This document shows positions 16,125-25,213 of a DNA stretch of 37,806 nt, in pieces. Under the pieces are notes generated by a model that was not told where the DNA came from, did not search any database, and saw only the letters and a program-made list of their open reading frames with translations. The stretch's first letter is position 1, and each line of letters starts with the position of its first letter. A program made the position numbers and the translations under genes. The DNA comes from Bifidobacterium italicum (lineage in GTDB: Bacteria > Actinomycetota > Actinomycetes > Actinomycetales > Bifidobacteriaceae), in the NCBI RefSeq assembly GCF_002286915.1, contig NZ_MVOG01000015.1:1-37806 (forward strand). Reading direction: 5' to 3'.

Positions 16125-19016
16125 ATGACTGCAGGCAGCAAGCTCGTGATCGTCGAATCCCCGGCGAAGGCCAAGAAGATCGGCGGCTACCTCGGGGACG
16201 GGTACACCGTGCTCGCTTCGGTGGGGCACATTCGCGACCTTGCCCAGCCGAGTCAGGTTCCCGCCGACCAGAAGGCGCGCTTCGGCAAGTTCGGCGTCGA
16301 TGTCGACGACGGATTCAAGCCGTACTACATCGTCGGCGCGGACAAGAGGAAGACCGTCGCCGAACTGCGCGCCGCGCTCAAGGACGCCGACGAGCTCTTC
16401 CTCGCGACCGATGAGGACCGCGAAGGCGAGGCGATCGCGTGGCACCTCGTGCAGACGCTCAAGCCGAAGGTCCCGGTCAAGCGCATGGTGTTCCACGAGA
16501 TCACGCCGGAGGCGATCCGCGCGTCGCTCGAGCATACGCGCGAGGTCGACGGCCATATGGTCGACGCGCAGGAGACGCGCCGCGTGCTCGACCGTCTCTA
16601 CGGATACGAATTGTCGCCGGTGCTGTGGCGCAAGGTCGGCCCGGGGCTGTCCGCCGGGCGCGTGCAGTCGGTCGCCACGCGCCTGATCGTCGAACGCGAA
16701 CGTGAACGCATGGCCTTCGTGCGCGCGCCGTACTGGGACGTCGTCGCGCAGCTGCAGGCGCCGGACGCGCTCGGTGCAGACGTGTCCTTCGACGCGCGCC
16801 TGGTCGCCGTCGACGGCCATCGCGTCGCCGGCTCGAAGGACTTCACGTCGCGCGGCGAACTCACCGAGGCCGCGCGCAGGGACGGCGTGCGCCAGCTTGA
16901 TCAGGCCGACGCCGACGCGATCGTCGCCGCGCTCGGACAGGCGCCGTTCACCGTCGCCGATGTCGAGAAGAAGCCGTACCGGCGCCGCCCGCAGCCGCCG
17001 TTCACGACGTCGACGATGCAGCAGGCCGCCGGCAACCGCCTCGGCATGTCGTCGAGGCAGACGATGCGCGCCGCGCAGACGCTGTACGAGAACGGCTACA
17101 TCACCTATATGCGCACCGATTCGGTCACGCTCAGCCAGGAGGCGATCCACGCGGCTCGCGAATCGGTCGCGCGTGAGTTCGGCGAACAGTATCTGTCCGA
17201 AAGCCCCAAGCAGTACGCGACGAAGACGGCGGGCGCGCAGGAGGCGCACGAATGCATCCGCCCGGCGGGCTCGCACTTCCGCGATCCGGCGCAGCTCGCC
17301 GGCACGCTGCCGCCGGACCAGCTCAAGCTGTACACGCTCATCTGGCAGCGCACGCTCGCCTCGCAGATGGCCGACGCGACCGGTTCGACGGCCACGTCGC
17401 GCTTCACCGCCGACGCCGGCGACCGCGGCGAGACGACGTTCCAGGCATCCGGCACCGTCATCGAGTTCCCCGGCTTCCTGCGCGTGCTCGGCGAGCACCG
17501 CAAGGGCGCGAAGGACGACGAGGCGTCGCTGCCGCCGATGAGCCCGGGCGACGTGCTGCGCGCGCGGGACGTGAAGGCGGACGGCCATGAGACGCAGCCG
17601 CCGGCGCGCTACACCGAGGCGTCGCTCGTCAAGACGCTCGAGGCGAAGGAGATCGGCCGCCCGTCGACGTACGCGAGCATCATCTCGACGATCATCGACA
17701 GGAAATACGTGTACGAGCGCGGACGCGCGCTCATCCCGTCGTGGCTCGCGTTCGCCGTGACGAAGCTGCTCGAGACGAAGTTCCCCAAATACGTCGACTA
17801 CCAGTTCACGGCCGATATGGAGAACGGCCTCGATGAGATCGCGCACGGCAGGGACACCGGCCGCGATTGGCTCACCGCCTTCTATTTCGGCACCGGCAAG
17901 GATGCGGCGAGGAACGCCGACGAGGTGCATGAGGGACTGCAGCAGCAGGTCGCGCAGCTCGGCGAGATCGACGCGCGCGCGATCAACACGATCGAGATCG
18001 GCGACGGCATCAACGTGCGTGTCGGCCGCTACGGCCCGTATCTCGAGGACACGAAGCACCTTGACGACAAGGGCAACCCGAAGCACGCGTCGATTCCGGA
18101 GACGCTCGCCCCGGACGAGCTCACCGTCGCCGAGGCGCACAAGCTCATCGACGAGAACGCCGGCGGCCCGCGCGTGCTCGGCACCGACCCGGCGACCGGT
18201 GGCACCGTCGAACTGCGCAACGGCCGTTTCGGCCCGTACATCGCGCTCGTCGAGGAAGGCTCGGACGCGCGTCCGAAGATGGCGTCGCTGTTCAAGTCGA
18301 TGACGCCGGAGACGGTCACGCTCGCCGACGCGCTCAGATTGCTGAGCCTGCCGCGACTCGTCGCGTCCTACGACGAGACCGACGAGAAGACCGGCGAGAC
18401 CGGCACGACGACGATCCTCGCGAACAACGGCCGTTACGGTCCGTACCTGACACGCGAGCGCGCCGACGGCTCGAGCGAGACGCGTTCGCTCGAGAACGAG
18501 GACATGATCTTCACGGTGACCGAACAGCAGGCGCGCGACCTGTTCGCGCAGCCGAAGTACGGCCGCGGTCGGCGCGCCGCGAAACCGCCGCTGCGCGAGC
18601 TCGGCAACGATCCGACGACGAACAAGCCGGTGACGATCAAGGAAGGCTTCTACGGCGCCTACATCACCGACGGCGAGACGAACCGTTCGCTGCCCAAGCA
18701 ATACGATCCGAAGACGATCTCGGCCGAGGACGCGTTCCGCCTGCTCGCCGAGAAGCGCGCGGCCGGTCCGGCCAAGCGCCGTGGCCGCAAGACGTCGGCG
18801 AAATCGGCGAAGTCCACGAAGACGAAGCCGGTGAGCGCCGCGCAGGCCGCCCGCGAGGAACGCCGCAGGAAGGTGCGTGAATTCGCCGACCAGGGGTGGA
18901 CGAATGCGCGCATCGCGCGTGAGATCGGCTCGACGCCGGCCACCGTCAAGTCGGACCTCGACTATCTGAGCGAGCATGACGGCTACGTGCGCCCGGCCGT
19001 CGCGTCGAGGCGCTGA
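16125..19016 (+). CDS. topA: DNA topoisomerase I
   Basis: Relaxes negative supercoils (type IA). The 963-residue protein has the Toprim domain ([13 protein letters not shown] near the N-terminus; [13 protein letters not shown] about 105-117), catalytic Tyr328 in YITYMRTDS, and no zinc fingers. The C-terminal part has four repeats marked by RYGPYL, RFGPYI, RYGPYL and FYGAYI, the actinobacterial arrangement, then a Lys/Arg-rich stretch. Unusually the last 55 residues (909-963) look like a helix-turn-helix ([20 protein letters not shown]). AAGGAG precedes ATG 16125. tmk follows after 8 nt and holB after that, so the three are an operon. Confidence 0.97.
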   Translation: MTAGSKLVIVESPAKAKKIGGYLGDGYTVLASVGHIRDLAQPSQVPADQKARFGKFGVDVDDGFKPYYIVGADKRKTVAELRAALKDADELFLATDEDREGEAIAWHLVQTLKPKVPVKRMVFHEITPEAIRASLEHTREVDGHMVDAQETRRVLDRLYGYELSPVLWRKVGPGLSAGRVQSVATRLIVERERERMAFVRAPYWDVVAQLQAPDALGADVSFDARLVAVDGHRVAGSKDFTSRGELTEAARRDGVRQLDQADADAIVAALGQAPFTVADVEKKPYRRRPQPPFTTSTMQQAAGNRLGMSSRQTMRAAQTLYENGYITYMRTDSVTLSQEAIHAARESVAREFGEQYLSESPKQYATKTAGAQEAHECIRPAGSHFRDPAQLAGTLPPDQLKLYTLIWQRTLASQMADATGSTATSRFTADAGDRGETTFQASGTVIEFPGFLRVLGEHRKGAKDDEASLPPMSPGDVLRARDVKADGHETQPPARYTEASLVKTLEAKEIGRPSTYASIISTIIDRKYVYERGRALIPSWLAFAVTKLLETKFPKYVDYQFTADMENGLDEIAHGRDTGRDWLTAFYFGTGKDAARNADEVHEGLQQQVAQLGEIDARAINTIEIGDGINVRVGRYGPYLEDTKHLDDKGNPKHASIPETLAPDELTVAEAHKLIDENAGGPRVLGTDPATGGTVELRNGRFGPYIALVEEGSDARPKMASLFKSMTPETVTLADALRLLSLPRLVASYDETDEKTGETGTTTILANNGRYGPYLTRERADGSSETRSLENEDMIFTVTEQQARDLFAQPKYGRGRRAAKPPLRELGNDPTTNKPVTIKEGFYGAYITDGETNRSLPKQYDPKTISAEDAFRLLAEKRAAGPAKRRGRKTSAKSAKSTKTKPVSAAQAAREERRRKVREFADQGWTNARIAREIGSTPATVKSDLDYLSEHDGYVRPAVASRR

Positions 19017-19024
19017 GCGGCGGA

Positions 19025-19648
19025 ATGACGATGGCAGGACAGGGATTGTTCGTCTCCTTCGAAGGCGTCGACGGCGCCGGCAAGACGACGCAGGTCGAGC
19101 GTCTCGCCGACCATTGGCGCGCGCGGGGCAGGGAGGTGGTCGTCACGCGCGAACCGGGCGGCACGTCGCTCGGCGTCGAGATCCGACGGCTGCTGCTGCA
19201 CGGCGACGAGCCGATCGCGGCGCGCGCCGAGGCGCTGCTGTTCGCCGCCGACCGGGCGCAGCACGTCGCCGAGACGATCCGTCCGGCGCTCGAACGCGGC
19301 GCGATCGTCATCACCGACCGTTACCTCGATTCGTCGCTCGCCTATCAGGCGGGCGGCCGCGAACTGACGGCCGACGAGATCCGCGGGCTGAGCATGTGGG
19401 CGACCGGCGGCCTGCTGCCGCGGCGCACCTATCTGCTCGACATCGACCCGGAGCTCGCGCACATGCGGCTCACGCACGCCGACGACCGCATCGAATCGGC
19501 CGGAGGCGCCTTCCGGCGGCGCACGCGCCGCGCGTTCCTCGACCTCGCCGGGCGCGAGCCGGAGCGTTTCCTCGTCGTCGACGCGTCGGCGCCGGCCGAC
19601 GACGTCGCGCGCATGATTTGCCAAGACAGCGCGAATCTGGTTGGGTGA
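19025..19648 (+). CDS. tmk: Thymidylate kinase
   Basis: Phosphorylates dTMP to dTDP. The 207-residue length is typical. P-loop GVDGAGKTT at residues 14-22, the [13 protein letters not shown] segment with the DR(Y) motif, and the REPGGT motif after the first strand are all present. Start 19025 gives MTMAGQG; the ATG at 19031 is an alternative, since the ribosome site (GCGG/GGA) is weak and the gene follows topA by 8 nt, suggesting coupled translation. holB begins 6 nt after the stop. Confidence 0.96.
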   Translation: MTMAGQGLFVSFEGVDGAGKTTQVERLADHWRARGREVVVTREPGGTSLGVEIRRLLLHGDEPIAARAEALLFAADRAQHVAETIRPALERGAIVITDRYLDSSLAYQAGGRELTADEIRGLSMWATGGLLPRRTYLLDIDPELAHMRLTHADDRIESAGGAFRRRTRRAFLDLAGREPERFLVVDASAPADDVARMICQDSANLVG

Positions 19649-19654
19649 GACGTC

Positions 19655-20809
19655 ATGAGCGTATGGGACACCCTGGTGGGGCAGGACCGCGTCGTCGAAC
19701 AGCTGCGCGCGGTCAGCTGCGGCGACCCGAGGATGCTGGCGCAGTCATGGCTGATCTGCGGACCGCCCGGCTCGGGTCGCTCCAACATGGCGCGCGCGTT
19801 CGCGGCGGCGTTGGAGAGCCCCGACCACGGTCTCGGCGACGAGCCTACGAAAGCGGTGCGTGAGGTGCTCGCCGGCACGCATCCGGACGTGACGACATTG
19901 GCGACCGACAAGGTGACGATCGGCATCGACGAGGTGCGCGACCTCGTGACGACGGCCGAGCAGATGCCGCGCAGCGGCCCGTGGCGCATCATCATCATCG
20001 AGGACGTCGACCGCATGCTCGAACGCACGACGAACGTGCTGCTCAAGGAGATCGAGGAGCCGAGCCCGCGCACGATCTGGCTGCTGTGCGCTCCGAGCGC
20101 GCAGGACGTGCTGCCGACGATCCGTTCGCGCACGCGCATCGTCAACCTCGGCGTGCCTTCGGATGCGCAGGTCGCGCAGTATCTCGAGGACCGGCACGAC
20201 GTCGACCACAACCTCGCCGTGCGCGCCGCGCGTCTCGCCGAAGGGCACATCGGCGTCGCGACGCTGTACGCGACCGATTCGCAGGTGCTCGCCGACCGCG
20301 ACGAGCTCGTCGTCGGCGTCCTCGGGCTGCGCAGGGCGTCTCAGGCGATCCTGCTCGCCGGCTCCCTGCTCGACAGCGCGAAGGCGCAGGCGGCCGCGGA
20401 CGTGGCCCGGCGCGGCGACAGGGCGCGCGCCGAGTTCCTGCGCCTCAACGGCCTGCAGGAGGGCGACCGTGTGCCGCCGTCGCTGCGCCTCGCGTACAAC
20501 GCATTGACGAAGGCCGACGACGTCAAACGCCAGACGACGCGCCGCACGCGCGACGTGCTCGACCGCGCGCTCAATTCGGTCGCGAGCGTCTACCGCGACG
20601 TCGCCGTGCTGCAGAACGACGCCGAGGAATCGGTCGGCCTCGTCAACGTCGAGAACCGGCGCGCGATCGCCGACCTGAGCGCGCGGCTGCGCAGGGAGCG
20701 GACGATCGGCTGCCTCGACGAGATCAACGTCGCGCGCCGGCGTCTGCTCGGCAATGGCAACGCGCTGCTCGTGCTCGAGGCGTTGTTCTGCGCGCTCGCC
20801 GAGATGTGA
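19655..20809 (+). CDS. holB: DNA polymerase III subunit delta'
   Basis: Clamp-loader subunit related to gamma/tau. The 384-residue protein starts with WDTLVGQDRVVEQL, then GPPGSGRSN at residues 36-44, a P-loop in which the essential Lys is replaced by Arg (R42), as expected for the non-catalytic delta' role. NVLLKEIEEPSPRTIWLLCA and TIRSRTRIVNL are family hallmarks. The C-terminal half is helical and Ala/Arg-rich. It lies 6 nt after tmk in the tmk-holB order common in bacteria. Confidence 0.92.
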   Translation: MSVWDTLVGQDRVVEQLRAVSCGDPRMLAQSWLICGPPGSGRSNMARAFAAALESPDHGLGDEPTKAVREVLAGTHPDVTTLATDKVTIGIDEVRDLVTTAEQMPRSGPWRIIIIEDVDRMLERTTNVLLKEIEEPSPRTIWLLCAPSAQDVLPTIRSRTRIVNLGVPSDAQVAQYLEDRHDVDHNLAVRAARLAEGHIGVATLYATDSQVLADRDELVVGVLGLRRASQAILLAGSLLDSAKAQAAADVARRGDRARAEFLRLNGLQEGDRVPPSLRLAYNALTKADDVKRQTTRRTRDVLDRALNSVASVYRDVAVLQNDAEESVGLVNVENRRAIADLSARLRRERTIGCLDEINVARRRLLGNGNALLVLEALFCALAEM

Positions 20810-20864
20810 GCGGCCGACGGCGATTCGCGACGCGCGATATATCGGCCAGGCGCCGCCGATGCGC

Positions 20865-20870
20865 GATACT
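20865..20870 (+). promoter_or_regulatory. -10 box of a leaderless promoter (PEBP gene)
   Basis: GATACT ends 6 nt before the ATG at 20877. GGAG lies only 2 nt from the ATG, too near to act as a ribosome site. Confidence 0.5.
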
Positions 20871-20876
20871 GGAGTC

Positions 20877-21431
20877 ATGCTAGTTTCCGCAGATTTCACC
20901 ACCGTGCCGGACCTCTACGCCAAGCAGGCGCCCGATGACGCCCGCGTGGACGGCGTGCCGTGCATCTCCTTCCCCTTCTACATCGACCATCTCAACCCGG
21001 CCGCCAAATATCTGCATTGGGAGTTCAGCGACCCCGATTCGATTCCGGTGTGCGGATTCGAATGGATCCACTGGACGATGGCGAACCTGCCGGTCGACGC
21101 GATCATGTTCGATCCGTCGGACGCGCATGCGCTGCAGATTCCCGCCGATTTCTCACGCAAAGTCAACGCGATGATCCCGGAGGCGGCTCAGGGGCGCAAT
21201 TCGCAGGCGTCGCCGCTCTACGGCCAGGACCAGCAGAACCTGCAGCTCGTCGCGCACTACACGGGCCCGCAGCCGCCGGACCGGGACCACCGCTACGTGC
21301 TGCAGATCTGGGGCACGACCGAGCCGATACCGGAGCTCGGGCAGGGCTTCTGGCTCAATGCGATGCTGCACGGCCTCGAACACGCGCAGGTCGTCGACGG
21401 CGGCGGCATCACGCTCGTCGGCAGCTGCTGA
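20877..21431 (+). CDS. YbhB/YbcL (PEBP, Raf-kinase-inhibitor-like) family protein
   Basis: A cytoplasmic 184-residue protein of the phosphatidylethanolamine-binding family. Diagnostic stretches are GFEWIHWTMANLP (the conserved ligand-site His-Trp), YGQDQQNL, HYTGPQPPDRDHRYVLQIW and the C-terminal helix with LEHAQVV. The frame is open from 20754 inside holB, but the ATG at 20877 is preferred because a -10-like box is 6 nt before it and the family N-terminus follows. The biochemical role of bacterial members is not settled. Confidence 0.88.
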   Translation: MLVSADFTTVPDLYAKQAPDDARVDGVPCISFPFYIDHLNPAAKYLHWEFSDPDSIPVCGFEWIHWTMANLPVDAIMFDPSDAHALQIPADFSRKVNAMIPEAAQGRNSQASPLYGQDQQNLQLVAHYTGPQPPDRDHRYVLQIWGTTEPIPELGQGFWLNAMLHGLEHAQVVDGGGITLVGSC

Positions 21432-21586
21432 ACATCCGCTCCACCCATGGAGTAATTCGCCGGTCTGATGCCCCATGCACCGCAAAACGCGGTAGAACAT
21501 AGGGGAACACGGGCGGAGCGCATGGGCGTGCGGCGTCCGCGCCGCGCACCCTGCGCTGCGCCCCATGCATGGAAAAGAGGCATCGT

Positions 21587-23200
21587 ATGGCATGCACCAC
21601 CATTCTCGTCGGCAGAGGCGCGAGCTATGACGGATCGACGATCATCGCGCGCAACGAGGACGACGAACCGGGATCGTTCAACAACAAGAAACTCATCATC
21701 GTCAGGCCGCAGGATCAGCCCCGCACCTACACGAGCGTCAACGGACATCTGACGATCGACCTTCCCGATGATCCGCTGCAGTATTCGGAGACGCCGAACT
21801 CGTTCACGAGCGACGGCGTGTGGGGCGAGGCCGGCATCAACGAGGCGAACGTCGCGATGACGGCGACCGAGACGATCACGTCGAACGCGCGCGTTCTCGG
21901 CGCCGATCCGCTCGTCCCGTACACGCCCGCGGTCGGCAAGCCGGGCGACGCCGGCTATGTGCCGGAATCGGCCGGCGGCATCGGCGAGGAGGACCTCGTC
22001 ACGATCGTGCTGCCGTACATCCGCACCGCGCGTGAGGGCGTGCGTCGTCTCGGCGCGCTGCTGGAGCGGTACGGCACGTACGAAAGCAACGGCATCGGGT
22101 TCTCGGACGCGCACGAGGTGTGGTGGCTCGAGACGGTCGGCGGGCATCATTGGATCGCGCGCCGCGTGCCCGACGACTGCTACGTCGTCAACCCGAACCG
22201 TCTGGGCATCGACGACTTCGACTTCGAGGACGCCTACGGCGAGCAGCGGGAATACATGTGCTCCGAGGACCTGCGCGAGTTCATGGACGTGCACCATCTG
22301 GACGTCGACTTCGCGCTCGAGGGACGCTTCGACCCGCGTGACGCCTTCGGCTCCCATTCGGACATGGACCACGTCTACAACACGCCGCGCGCGTGGATGA
22401 TCGAGAAGTACTTCAATCCGCTCGACGAGACCTGGGACGGCCCGGACGCCGACGTGCGCCCGGGCGACGACGACATCCCGTGGTGCCGCCAGCCGGACAA
22501 GAAGATCACGATCGAGGACGTCGACTACGCGCTGTCGCTGCATTACCAAGGCACGAAGTACGATCCGTACGGCAAGCTCGGCACCGACGCGACGCGCCAC
22601 CTGTACCGTCCGGCCGGCATCAACCGCACCTGCGAGCGCTCGATCATGCAGATTCGCCCGTACGCGCCGCAGGCCGACCGTGCGATCCATTGGATCACGT
22701 TCGCGTCGACGCCGTTCAATGCGACGGTGCCGTTCTTCGCGAACGTCGACGCGATGCCGGCATATGTGAGCGACACGACGTCCGAGGTCACACTCGACAG
22801 CTACTACTGGGCGAGCCGTCTGCTCGCCGTCCTCGGCGACTCCGACTACGCCGGCACCGCGGAGCAGATCGCGCACTACAAGCAGACGGTCGCGGCGCTC
22901 GGCCATCAGATGGTCTTCGCGACCGACGAGCAGCTCGGCCGCCTCGGCACCGACGCGACGCGCGCCGCCGCCGCCCGAGGCGTCAAGGATGAGGAGCTCG
23001 GCATCCCGGCGGACGTCGAACCGATGGAGCCGAAGGACGTCACCGACGCGACGCGCAACCCGAAGGCACGCGAGATGCTCGCGGCCGCGAACGCGACGAT
23101 GGCCGCGCAGCTCAGGGCGCAGACGCAGACGATCATCGCGCAGTGCCTGCAGGCGACGAGCGTCAACATGAAGAACGCGTTCAGCATGGCCGACTTCTAA
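21587..23200 (+). CDS. C69-family dipeptidase, first of two tandem copies
   Basis: An N-terminal-nucleophile dipeptidase of the PepD type, 537 residues. Cys3 in MACTTILVGRGASYDGST is the expected nucleophile, exposed after removal of the first residues, and STIIARNEDDEP follows. Other family stretches are EAGINEANVAMTATET, GIGEEDLVTIVLPYI, EVWWLETVGGHHWIARRVPD and the RQPDKKI region. No signal peptide, so it is cytoplasmic and probably uses imported peptides. The ATG at 21587 is taken (AAGAGG upstream) rather than 21569, because it puts Cys at position 3 as in its neighbour. The second copy starts 223 bp downstream. Confidence 0.92.
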   Translation: MACTTILVGRGASYDGSTIIARNEDDEPGSFNNKKLIIVRPQDQPRTYTSVNGHLTIDLPDDPLQYSETPNSFTSDGVWGEAGINEANVAMTATETITSNARVLGADPLVPYTPAVGKPGDAGYVPESAGGIGEEDLVTIVLPYIRTAREGVRRLGALLERYGTYESNGIGFSDAHEVWWLETVGGHHWIARRVPDDCYVVNPNRLGIDDFDFEDAYGEQREYMCSEDLREFMDVHHLDVDFALEGRFDPRDAFGSHSDMDHVYNTPRAWMIEKYFNPLDETWDGPDADVRPGDDDIPWCRQPDKKITIEDVDYALSLHYQGTKYDPYGKLGTDATRHLYRPAGINRTCERSIMQIRPYAPQADRAIHWITFASTPFNATVPFFANVDAMPAYVSDTTSEVTLDSYYWASRLLAVLGDSDYAGTAEQIAHYKQTVAALGHQMVFATDEQLGRLGTDATRAAAARGVKDEELGIPADVEPMEPKDVTDATRNPKAREMLAAANATMAAQLRAQTQTIIAQCLQATSVNMKNAFSMADF

Positions 23201-23248
23201 ACCGTGCCCGACCGTGCGTGGCGCGCTCCGTACGCGCCATACTTCGCG

Positions 23249-23288
23249 CGCCGTCGGCATACGCAGCGCTATGCGTATGCCGACGGCG
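23249..23288 (+). terminator. Terminator after the first dipeptidase gene
   Basis: A perfect 17-bp stem, CGCCGTCGGCATACGCA (23249-23265) with 23272-23288, 6-nt loop, followed by TATTTCG. Confidence 0.88.
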
Positions 23289-23335
23289 TATTTCGTATCA
23301 TGGTTGGACGAATGCGGCGCAACGGCCTATCCTCC

Positions 23336-23341
23336 TACAAT
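23336..23341 (+). promoter_or_regulatory. -10 box of the second dipeptidase gene
   Basis: TACAAT, giving a leader of about 75 nt before ATG 23423. With the terminator at 23249 it shows that the two dipeptidase genes have separate transcripts. Confidence 0.55.
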
Positions 23342-23422
23342 GGCCGTGGCGACCAACGCCCGCACGCCGGCGCGGACGGCGCGGGCGGTACCATCCGCAT
23401 CATCTGACACCATGGGAGAGAT

Positions 23423-25048
23423 ATGAGCTGTACAACCCTGCTCGTCGGCAAGGACGCAAGCTACGACGGATCGACGATCATCGCGCGCAACGAGGACAGC
23501 TGCAACGGCGAGTTCGACCCGAAGCAGTTCGTCGTCGTCAGGCCCGAGGACCAGCCACGCACCTACAAGTCGGTGCTTTCGCATGTCGAGATCGAGCTGC
23601 CCGACGACCCGCTGCAGTATTCGAGCGTGCCGAACGCGGTCCGCACAAGCGGCATCTGGGGCGAGGCCGGCGTCAACGAGGCGAACGTCGCGATGAGCGC
23701 CACCGAGACGCTGACGACGAACGAACGCGTGCTCGGCGCCGACCCGCTCGTCGAGTTCGCGCCGGCGATCGGCAATCCGGGCGACGACGACTACGAGCCG
23801 GAGGTCGCCGGCGGCATCGGCGAGGAGGATTTCGTCACGATCGTGCTGCCGTACATCAAGACGGCGCGCGAGGGCGTCGCCCGTCTTGGCGCGCTGCTCG
23901 AACAGTACGGCACCTATGAGATGAACGGCGTCGCGTTCAGCGACGTCAACGAGATCTGGTGGCTCGAGACGGTCGGCGGGCATCATTGGATCGCGCGCCG
24001 AGTGCCCGACGACTGCTACGTGACGATGCCGAACCAGCTGGGCATCGACGAGTTCGACCTCGACGACGCGCTCGGCGACCAGCGCGACTACATGTGCTCC
24101 GCCGATCTCGAGGAATTCATCGAACGCAACCATCTGAGCCTCGCCGTCGAAGGCGCGTCGCCGTTCTCGCCGCGTGACGCCTTCGGTTCGCATTCCGACT
24201 CCGACCACGTCTACAACACGCCGCGCGCATGGTACATGCAGCGCTACTTCAACCCGCTCGATGAGGTGTGGGACGGTCCGGACGCCGACCACAAGCCGGA
24301 CGCCGACGACATCCCGTGGTGCCGCCAGCCGGACCGCAAGATCACGATGGAGGACGTCAAGTACATCCTGAGCTCCCACTATCAGGAGACGCCCTACGAC
24401 CCCTACGGCACACGCGGCGACGACGCGTCGCGCACGCGCTTCCGCCCGATCGGCATCAACCGCACGAACCATCTCGCCGCGATGCAGATCCGCCCCTACC
24501 GCCCGCAGGTCAACCGCGCCGTGCAATGGATCGCCTACGGTTCGAACCCGTTCAACGCGCTCGTCCCGTTCTTCCCGAACGTCGACGACACGCCCGCCTA
24601 TCTGCGCGACACGACGTCGCGCGTGACGTCCGAGAACTTCTACTGGGCGAACCGGATCATCGGCGTGCTGTGCGACGCGCAGCACGCGCAGACGTTGTCC
24701 GCCGTCGAGAACTACCAGCAGAGGGTCGGCGCGCTCGGCCACGCGATGCTGCGCGCCGCCGACGAGCAGGTGAACCGCCTAGGCGGCGACGCCGTGCTCG
24801 AGGCCGCCGCCCGCGAACAGGAGTACGACGACGAATTCGCCGAGGACGACCTCGTCGAGGACGTGCAGCCGATGGAGCCGGACGAGATCATCGAGGCCGT
24901 GCGCGACCCCGAGGTGCGCGGCGTGCTCGCGACGGCGAACGAGGATCTCGCGCGGCAGGTCAAGAAGGAGACCGAGAAGCTGCTCGATACGGCGCTGTAC
25001 ACGGCGAGCCTCGCGATGAAGAACCATTTCGCGATGTCCGACAACTGA
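23423..25048 (+). CDS. C69-family dipeptidase, second tandem copy
   Basis: 541 residues, clearly a paralogue of the preceding gene along its full length. Cys3 in MSCTTLLVGKDASYDGST is the expected nucleophile. Shared blocks include GSTIIARNED, LPDDPLQYS, EAGVNEANVAMSATET, EEDFVTIVLPYIKTAREGV, VGGHHWIARRVPDDCYV, DAFGSHSDSDHVYNTPRAW and DIPWCRQPD. The copies differ most in the stretch after the HHWIARRV block and in the acidic C-terminal region (EYDDEFAEDDLVED here). A GGGAGAG ribosome site precedes ATG 23423. The pair probably arose by tandem duplication and may differ in peptide preference. Confidence 0.92.
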   Translation: MSCTTLLVGKDASYDGSTIIARNEDSCNGEFDPKQFVVVRPEDQPRTYKSVLSHVEIELPDDPLQYSSVPNAVRTSGIWGEAGVNEANVAMSATETLTTNERVLGADPLVEFAPAIGNPGDDDYEPEVAGGIGEEDFVTIVLPYIKTAREGVARLGALLEQYGTYEMNGVAFSDVNEIWWLETVGGHHWIARRVPDDCYVTMPNQLGIDEFDLDDALGDQRDYMCSADLEEFIERNHLSLAVEGASPFSPRDAFGSHSDSDHVYNTPRAWYMQRYFNPLDEVWDGPDADHKPDADDIPWCRQPDRKITMEDVKYILSSHYQETPYDPYGTRGDDASRTRFRPIGINRTNHLAAMQIRPYRPQVNRAVQWIAYGSNPFNALVPFFPNVDDTPAYLRDTTSRVTSENFYWANRIIGVLCDAQHAQTLSAVENYQQRVGALGHAMLRAADEQVNRLGGDAVLEAAAREQEYDDEFAEDDLVEDVQPMEPDEIIEAVRDPEVRGVLATANEDLARQVKKETEKLLDTALYTASLAMKNHFAMSDN

Positions 25049-25085
25049 TCCGTCTGGTCTGTCGCGCCCATCGCGCGATGACCCG

Positions 25086-25122
25086 AAGCCGGCGCGCAGG
25101 CCACCCGCCTGCGCGCCGGCTT
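25086..25122 (+). terminator. Terminator after the second dipeptidase gene
   Basis: Perfect 15-bp stem, AAGCCGGCGCGCAGG (25086-25100) with CCTGCGCGCCGGCTT (25108-25122), 7-nt loop, then TTCG. Confidence 0.88.
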
Positions 25123-25171
25123 TCGTCGTTCGCATCGTGATGGGGGACGTCTCGCGGCCGCAGCGTGCTGA

Positions 25172-25177
25172 TATGTT
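25172..25177 (+). promoter_or_regulatory. -10 box of fhs
   Basis: TATGTT, about 36 nt before the GTG start at 25214, with GGAAAGGAAC as the ribosome site between them. Confidence 0.5.
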
Positions 25178-25213
25178 GGAACAGGCAGCTCAACCACCGG
25201 AAAGGAACGTGTA

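Noticed and set aside
15945..18977. A 1010-residue open frame on the minus strand opposite topA, and similar long frames opposite leuA (5412-7736) and the PBP gene (11377-13296, plus).
   Set aside because: They are mirror frames caused by third-position GC in strongly supported genes. Their products are Arg/Val/Asp-rich with no family resemblance and no ribosome sites.
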